This document shows, in pieces, positions 16,245 through 19,623 of a stretch of 19,623 nt of DNA (its first letter is position 1; every line of letters starts with the position of its first letter). The position numbers were made by a program, and so were the translations under genes. This DNA comes from a bacterium (lineage in GTDB: Bacteria > UBA9089 > CG2-30-40-21 > SBAY01): NCBI GenBank assembly GCA_040757115.1, contig JBFLYA010000033.1, positions 1-19,623 of the forward strand, read 5' to 3'. Below the pieces are notes generated by a model. The model did no database searches. It was not told the DNA's origin and saw nothing but the letters and a program-made list of their open reading frames with translations.

Positions 16245-16273
16245 AATATAGCATAAAAAGATAAAAATGTCAA
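16245..16273 (-). promoter_or_regulatory. Promoter of the pilin/secretion operon
   Basis: On the minus strand TTGACA (16273-16268) and TATATT (16250-16245) are separated by 17 bases. Transcription would begin near 16238, giving a leader of about 75 bases before the ATG at 16164. It is the best promoter match ahead of the operon. Confidence 0.7.
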
Positions 16274-16294
16274 GATATTAAATTTATTTGCTTA

Positions 16295-16366
16295 CAGAAA
16301 TTCCACAAAAAGGCTGAAGGCTAAAGCCAGTTTCCTTCAGCCTTTTATGTTCGTGGGAAATTTCTG
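16295..16366. repeat. Nested hairpin between divergent promoters
   Basis: AAAAGGCTGAAGG (16308-16320) and CCTTCAGCCTTTT (16334-16346) form a perfect 13-bp stem with a 13-base loop. Outside it, CAGAAATTCCAC (16295-16306) pairs imperfectly with GTGGGAAATTTCTG (16353-16366). It lies upstream of both flanking promoters, so a terminator role for either is unlikely unless transcription reads through. It could be a REP-like palindrome or a structured insulator. Confidence 0.6.
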
Positions 16367-16384
16367 AAAAAATTAATAAAAGAT

Positions 16385-16413
16385 TTGACAAATATAGATT
16401 TATTTATTATAAT
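16385..16413 (+). promoter_or_regulatory. Perfect consensus promoter ahead of tRNA-Leu
   Basis: TTGACA (16385-16390) and TATAAT (16408-16413) match the sigma70 consensus in all twelve bases, with 17-base spacing. Transcription would start near 16420. The first strong plus-strand product is tRNA-Leu, 185 bases downstream; the S23-type gene and perhaps gyrA may be read through. Confidence 0.8.
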
Positions 16414-16575
16414 ATTAGTAACCGTTCAGGTAGTCTGGTATCTGGGTGTCTAAGTGTCTGGGTTACATAGACTACCAGACACATAGACACCCTTTACTCA
16501 AAATTGTAGGATTTGTTACTATCCTGATTTCCTGGCTGTTAACTGATTGCTGATGGCTGAACGCTTACTAATATT
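16411..16575. repeat. Inverted-repeat element C (GTAAC-ended), inside the tRNA leader
   Basis: AATATTAGTAACCGTTCAG (16411-16429) and CTGAACGCTTACTAATATT (16557-16575) are reverse complements with one mismatch. An inner pair, GGGTGTCTAAGTGTCTGG (16444-16461) and CCAGACACATAGACACCC (16475-16492), also differs at one base. The first bases overlap the -10 box. There is no coding content. The end word GTAACCGTTCAG links it to elements A and B. Confidence 0.7.
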
Positions 16576-16604
16576 AAAGAAAAGAGGTATTGATTTTCAA
16601 GGAT

Positions 16605-16693
16605 GCCGAAGTGGTGAAATTGGCAGACGCACTGGACTCAAAATCCAGCGGGTGCTTGCACCCATGTGGGTTCGACTCCCACCTTCGGCACCA
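16605..16693 (+). tRNA. tRNA-Leu (anticodon CAA)
   Basis: The acceptor stem is GCCGAAG (16605-16611) with CTTCGGC (16683-16689), then discriminator A and an encoded CCA at 16691-16693. The anticodon arm CTGGA-CTCAAAA-TCCAG places CAA at positions 34-36, reading UUG. A long variable arm (GCGGGTGCTTGCACCCAT region) and the T-arm GTGGGTTCGACTCCCAC confirm a class II leucine tRNA. It is transcribed from the consensus promoter upstream, through element C. Confidence 0.97.
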
Positions 16694-16698
16694 GTTTA

Positions 16699-17159
16699 AG
16701 CGAATTAGAGATTAGAGATTGGAGAATAAAAAATGGCAAAGTCCTTTTATGCTCTAAAGATATGGCAGAAAGGATATGAGATTCTTATGAAGATCTATGA
16801 GATTACTTCTACATATCCTGTAGAGGAACGATATGCCCTGGTAATTGATACTCGTAGATCAGCCAACTCTATAATTGCCAACATTGCTGAGAGTCATGGT
16901 AGATATTATTTTGCTGATAAAATACGAGTGTTGTATACCGCAAGGGGTGAACTAGAGGAGACAAGGAGTCACTTAAAGGTTGCTTGTGGAAGAAAATACA
17001 TTTCAGAGGAAAAGTTTAAAGAAATAGATGAAGAATATGAAGGGTTATCTAAGGGAATTAGCGGTTATATTCAAAATATTGAGTCCCAAAAGTCTAATGA
17101 GTAATAACCTTATTCCACTAATCTACTAATTCACTAATTCGCTAATTCACTAATTCGCT
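16699..17159. mobile_element. IR-bounded cassette carrying the S23-type gene
   Basis: AGCGAATTAG (16699-16708) is the exact reverse complement of CTAATTCGCT, which occurs twice on the far side (17134-17143 and 17150-17159). Similarity extends inward: the left side goes on AGATTAGAGATTGGAGAATAA, and the complement of the right side reads GAATTAGTAGATTAGTGGAATAA. The arms enclose only the four-helix-bundle gene. Intervening sequences in bacterial 23S rRNA have the same plan, an S23 gene within a stem. Here the cassette begins six bases after the tRNA CCA rather than inside rRNA. Mobility is inferred. Confidence 0.5.
16733..17104 (+). CDS. Four-helix-bundle protein, S23 family (23S rRNA intervening-sequence protein type)
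   Basis: This 123-residue protein starts MAKSFYALKIWQKGYEILMKIYEIT and contains YPVEERYALVIDTRRSANSIIANIAESHGR. That is the signature of the S23/four-helix-bundle family (usual form: FPxxExxgLxxQlRRAavSIpsNIAEGxgR). The rest (LYTARGELEETRSHLKVA) also fits: an SxxElext helix. The length is typical. Family members form homopentamers in known structures and were first found as reading frames in 23S rRNA intervening sequences; their biochemical role is unknown. GGAG lies eight bases before the ATG. The gene lies just after tRNA-Leu, between inverted repeats, and before gyrA. The Gln of QLRR is Asp here (IDTRRS), a minor departure. Confidence 0.9.
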   Translation: MAKSFYALKIWQKGYEILMKIYEITSTYPVEERYALVIDTRRSANSIIANIAESHGRYYFADKIRVLYTARGELEETRSHLKVACGRKYISEEKFKEIDEEYEGLSKGISGYIQNIESQKSNE

Positions 17160-17165
17160 AATTAT
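17117..17165. repeat. Tandem CTAATTCG/CTAATTCA repeat
   Basis: Six or so units of CTAATTCx or CTAATCx occur back to back between the S23-type gene and gyrA. They provide the right arm of the inverted repeat bounding that gene. The last unit abuts the gyrA ribosome-binding site (GGAGGG, 17166-17171), so gyrA may have received its upstream region from the cassette. Confidence 0.75.
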
Positions 17166-17174
17166 GGAGGGAAA

Positions 17175-19616
17175 ATGAAAAAAGAAACGATTATTCCGAT
17201 TTATATTGAAGATGAGATGAAAAATTCTTATCTTGATTATGCGATGAGTGTCATTATCGGTCGGGCATTACCTGATGTCCGGGACGGGCTAAAACCCGTG
17301 CATCGCCGAGTCCTTTATGCTATGAATGAATTAGGTATGGATTCAGATAAACCTTATAAAAAATCTGCCAGAATCGTTGGTGAGGTTTTAGGTAAATATC
17401 ATCCCCATGGGGATATGGCAGTTTATGATTCTATCGTCCGTATGGTTCAGGATTTTTCACATCGCTATCCTTTAATTAATGGTCAGGGTAACTTTGGTTC
17501 GATTGATGCTGATGCCCCGGCGGCGATGCGATATACTGAGGTTCGACTGCATAAATTCGCCGAAGAATTACTTAAAGATATAGACAAACAAACCGTAGAT
17601 TTTGTCCCAAATTTTGATGAAACACTAAAAGAACCCACCGTCCTGCCTGCCAACTTGCCTAATTTACTCCTGAATGGCTCTTCGGGAATTGCTGTTGGTA
17701 TGGCAACCAATATCCCACCTCATAATTTAGGGGAATTAGTGGATGGAATTATTGCCTTAATTGACAACCCAGCAATAGATATTTCAGAGTTAATCCAGAT
17801 TATCTCAGGGCCAGACTTTCCTACTGGCGGGTCAATTTTTGGTATTGATGGCATAAAGGAAAGTTACAACACCGGTCGAGGCAAAATCATCTTACGGGCT
17901 AATGCGACAACAGAATCATTGAAAAGTGGTAAAGAAGCGATTATCATTACTGAAATACCATATCAGGTCAATAAAAAAAGTCTTATTGAAAAGATTGCAG
18001 AATTGGTTAAGACGAAAAAGATAGAGGGAATATCCGCACTTCGGGATGAATCTGACCGTGATGGCATTCGGATATTCATCGAATTAAAACGGGATGAAAA
18101 TCCGCAGGTCATCTTAAATCAACTTTATAAACATACCCAGATGCAAGTTACCTTTGGTGTGATTATGTTGGCTTTAGTGGATAATCAACCTAAGGTATTG
18201 AACCTCAAAGAGATAATGGAACTATACCTCAAACATCGCCAGGAGGTCATTATCCGAAGAACTAAATACGACCTGAAATTAGCCGAAGAGCGCGCTCATA
18301 TCCTTGAAGGATTAAAAATTGCCCTGGCAAATCTTGACCAGGTAATTAAGACTATTAAAAAATCTAAGAGTCCACAAGAGGCAAGGATAGCATTAATTGC
18401 CCAGTTCGAATTAACGGAAAAACAGGCACAGGCTATCTTAGAAATGCAATTGCAAAGATTAACGGCATTGGAACAGGATAAACTGAATGCTGAGTATTTA
18501 GCCTTGATAAAGACTATTGCCGAACTAAAATCTATCCTTGATTCTAAACAAAAAGTTATGAATTTAATTAAAAATGATTTACTTAAGATAAAAAAGGACT
18601 ACGCTGACCCAAGACGAACTCAAATAATTAAGGAGGCAGTGGAATTTAATATGGAAGACCTGATTGCCGATGAAAATATGGTCATCACTATCAGTCATAC
18701 CGGCTATATTAAGCGATTACCACTGACTACTTATAAAATGCAGCATCGTGGTGGAGTCGGTGTGACCGGTATGATTCCTAAAGAAGAAGATTTTGTTGAC
18801 CAACTATATATTGCCTCAACACATAATTATATCCTCTTTTTTACCACTAAAGGTCGGGTTTATTGGTTAAAAGTCTATGATTTGCCAGAGGGAGGTCGAA
18901 CAAGCAGAGGGAAAGCGATTGTTAATCTACTTAAATTAAGCGAAGATGAAAAGATTGCTACATCTATACCGATTGCAGAATTTAATGACCAAGATTATTT
19001 GATTATGGCGACGCGCAAAGGATTGGTTAAGAAAACACGCCTGATTGAATACAGTCGGCCAAGGAGTGGTGGAATTATTGCCTTATCATTAATCGGAGAT
19101 GATGAATTAATAAAGGTGGAACGAACAAATGGAAATGATGATATTATTTTATCCACGATGTCTGGCAAGGCAATTAAGTTTAGCGAAAGCCAGGTTCGTC
19201 ATACAGGCCGAACGGCTTCAGGTGTTCGAGGAATAAGATTAAGAAAAGGGGATTATGTTGTTGGTATGGAGGTCGCTCGTCAAGGATGGACACTCTTGAC
19301 TATTACCGCTAACGGCTATGGGAAAAGAACAGAATTTGATGCGTATCGTCGTCAGTCAAGGGGAGGAATGGGGGTCATTGACATTAAAACCGAGCCACGA
19401 AATGGACCAGTCGTAAGTATTTATGAGGTAAATGATGATACTGAAGTAATAATGATTACTGCCTCCGGGATGATCATTCGTTGCCCGGCACGAGGCATCT
19501 CCACCATCGGCAGAAATACACAAGGAGTTAGATTAATCAGACTTAAAGAAGGAGATAAAGTAGTTGATGCCGCACCAGTAGTTAGTGAAGAAAAGGAAAT
19601 AACTGCCTTGAACTAA
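17175..19616 (+). CDS. gyrA: DNA gyrase subunit A
   Basis: This 813-residue type IIA topoisomerase subunit begins with [37 protein letters not shown] as in GyrA. The catalytic tyrosine is Tyr120 in [10 protein letters not shown]. The quinolone-determining loop reads [10 protein letters not shown]: Met81 stands where E. coli has Ser83, while the acidic residue (Asp85, E. coli Asp87) is kept. The C-terminal half forms the beta-pinwheel, with repeats such as [23 protein letters not shown] and RNTQGVRL. The GyrA-box position holds QHRGGVG (523-529) rather than QRRGGKG; QSRGGMG occurs later at 727-733. With GyrB (not in the window) it would negatively supercoil DNA. GGAGGG precedes the ATG by three bases. 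ParC is an alternative, but length, domain order and closeness to typical GyrA favour gyrase. Confidence 0.93.
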   Translation: MKKETIIPIYIEDEMKNSYLDYAMSVIIGRALPDVRDGLKPVHRRVLYAMNELGMDSDKPYKKSARIVGEVLGKYHPHGDMAVYDSIVRMVQDFSHRYPLINGQGNFGSIDADAPAAMRYTEVRLHKFAEELLKDIDKQTVDFVPNFDETLKEPTVLPANLPNLLLNGSSGIAVGMATNIPPHNLGELVDGIIALIDNPAIDISELIQIISGPDFPTGGSIFGIDGIKESYNTGRGKIILRANATTESLKSGKEAIIITEIPYQVNKKSLIEKIAELVKTKKIEGISALRDESDRDGIRIFIELKRDENPQVILNQLYKHTQMQVTFGVIMLALVDNQPKVLNLKEIMELYLKHRQEVIIRRTKYDLKLAEERAHILEGLKIALANLDQVIKTIKKSKSPQEARIALIAQFELTEKQAQAILEMQLQRLTALEQDKLNAEYLALIKTIAELKSILDSKQKVMNLIKNDLLKIKKDYADPRRTQIIKEAVEFNMEDLIADENMVITISHTGYIKRLPLTTYKMQHRGGVGVTGMIPKEEDFVDQLYIASTHNYILFFTTKGRVYWLKVYDLPEGGRTSRGKAIVNLLKLSEDEKIATSIPIAEFNDQDYLIMATRKGLVKKTRLIEYSRPRSGGIIALSLIGDDELIKVERTNGNDDIILSTMSGKAIKFSESQVRHTGRTASGVRGIRLRKGDYVVGMEVARQGWTLLTITANGYGKRTEFDAYRRQSRGGMGVIDIKTEPRNGPVVSIYEVNDDTEVIMITASGMIIRCPARGISTIGRNTQGVRLIRLKEGDKVVDAAPVVSEEKEITALN

Positions 19617-19623
19617 AATAAAA

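Noticed and set aside
17117-17165. A CRISPR-like array
   Set aside because: The units are about 8 bases and contiguous, with no spacers; it is a simple tandem repeat.

Overview
The window comes from an AT-rich bacterial genome. Evidence for a bacterium: sigma70-type promoters, Shine-Dalgarno sites, a gyrA gene, a tRNA-Leu gene and a type IV pilin-like operon. The mix of intergenic palindromic repeats, a four-helix-bundle (S23) gene, decayed GxxExxY genes, a large GH13 alpha-amylase-like protein and a pseudopilin operon is what I associate with uncultivated, metagenome-derived bacterial lineages. I cannot name the phylum from sequence alone.

Layout. 1-54 holds a possible tail of an upstream gene. 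190-3510 encodes a 1106-residue GH13 alpha-amylase family enzyme. An inverted-repeat element (A) follows at 3507-3765. It contains an internally deleted GxxExxY-type gene on the minus strand. 3815-4129 is a small zinc-ribbon membrane protein. From a consensus promoter at 4179-4207 a surface-glycan block runs to 10707: a cupin, a GT2 glycosyltransferase, an RmlD-like reductase, a methyltransferase, a second GT2, a broken methyltransferase and a multipass GT-C-type membrane protein. Two near-identical 142-bp MITE-like elements lie in this block. The second sits inside the methyltransferase gene with a clean CTAG duplication, and removing it restores an uninterrupted frame.

Element B (10712-11024) lies between convergent genes. 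It is another inverted-repeat element and contains a frameshifted GxxExxY gene. From 16164 down to 11049 a five-gene minus-strand operon encodes a PilX-like protein, a secreted or membrane-anchored charged protein, two class III prepilins and a PilC/GspF platform protein. It has a TTGACA-17-TATATT promoter. These genes would form part of a type IV pilus or type II secretion machine. No ATPase or secretin gene is in view.

Divergent from that operon, a perfect consensus promoter (TTGACA-17-TATAAT) leads through palindromic element C to tRNA-Leu(CAA). An S23 four-helix-bundle gene bounded by inverted repeats follows, then gyrA.

The most notable pattern is a set of three inverted-repeat elements (A, B, C) whose ends share a GTAACNNTTCAG-like word. 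Two of them carry dead GxxExxY genes. A separate IR-flanked cassette carries an intact S23 gene. Together they look like small mobile or formerly mobile cassettes that carry tiny accessory genes, alongside an independent MITE family that has recently transposed.
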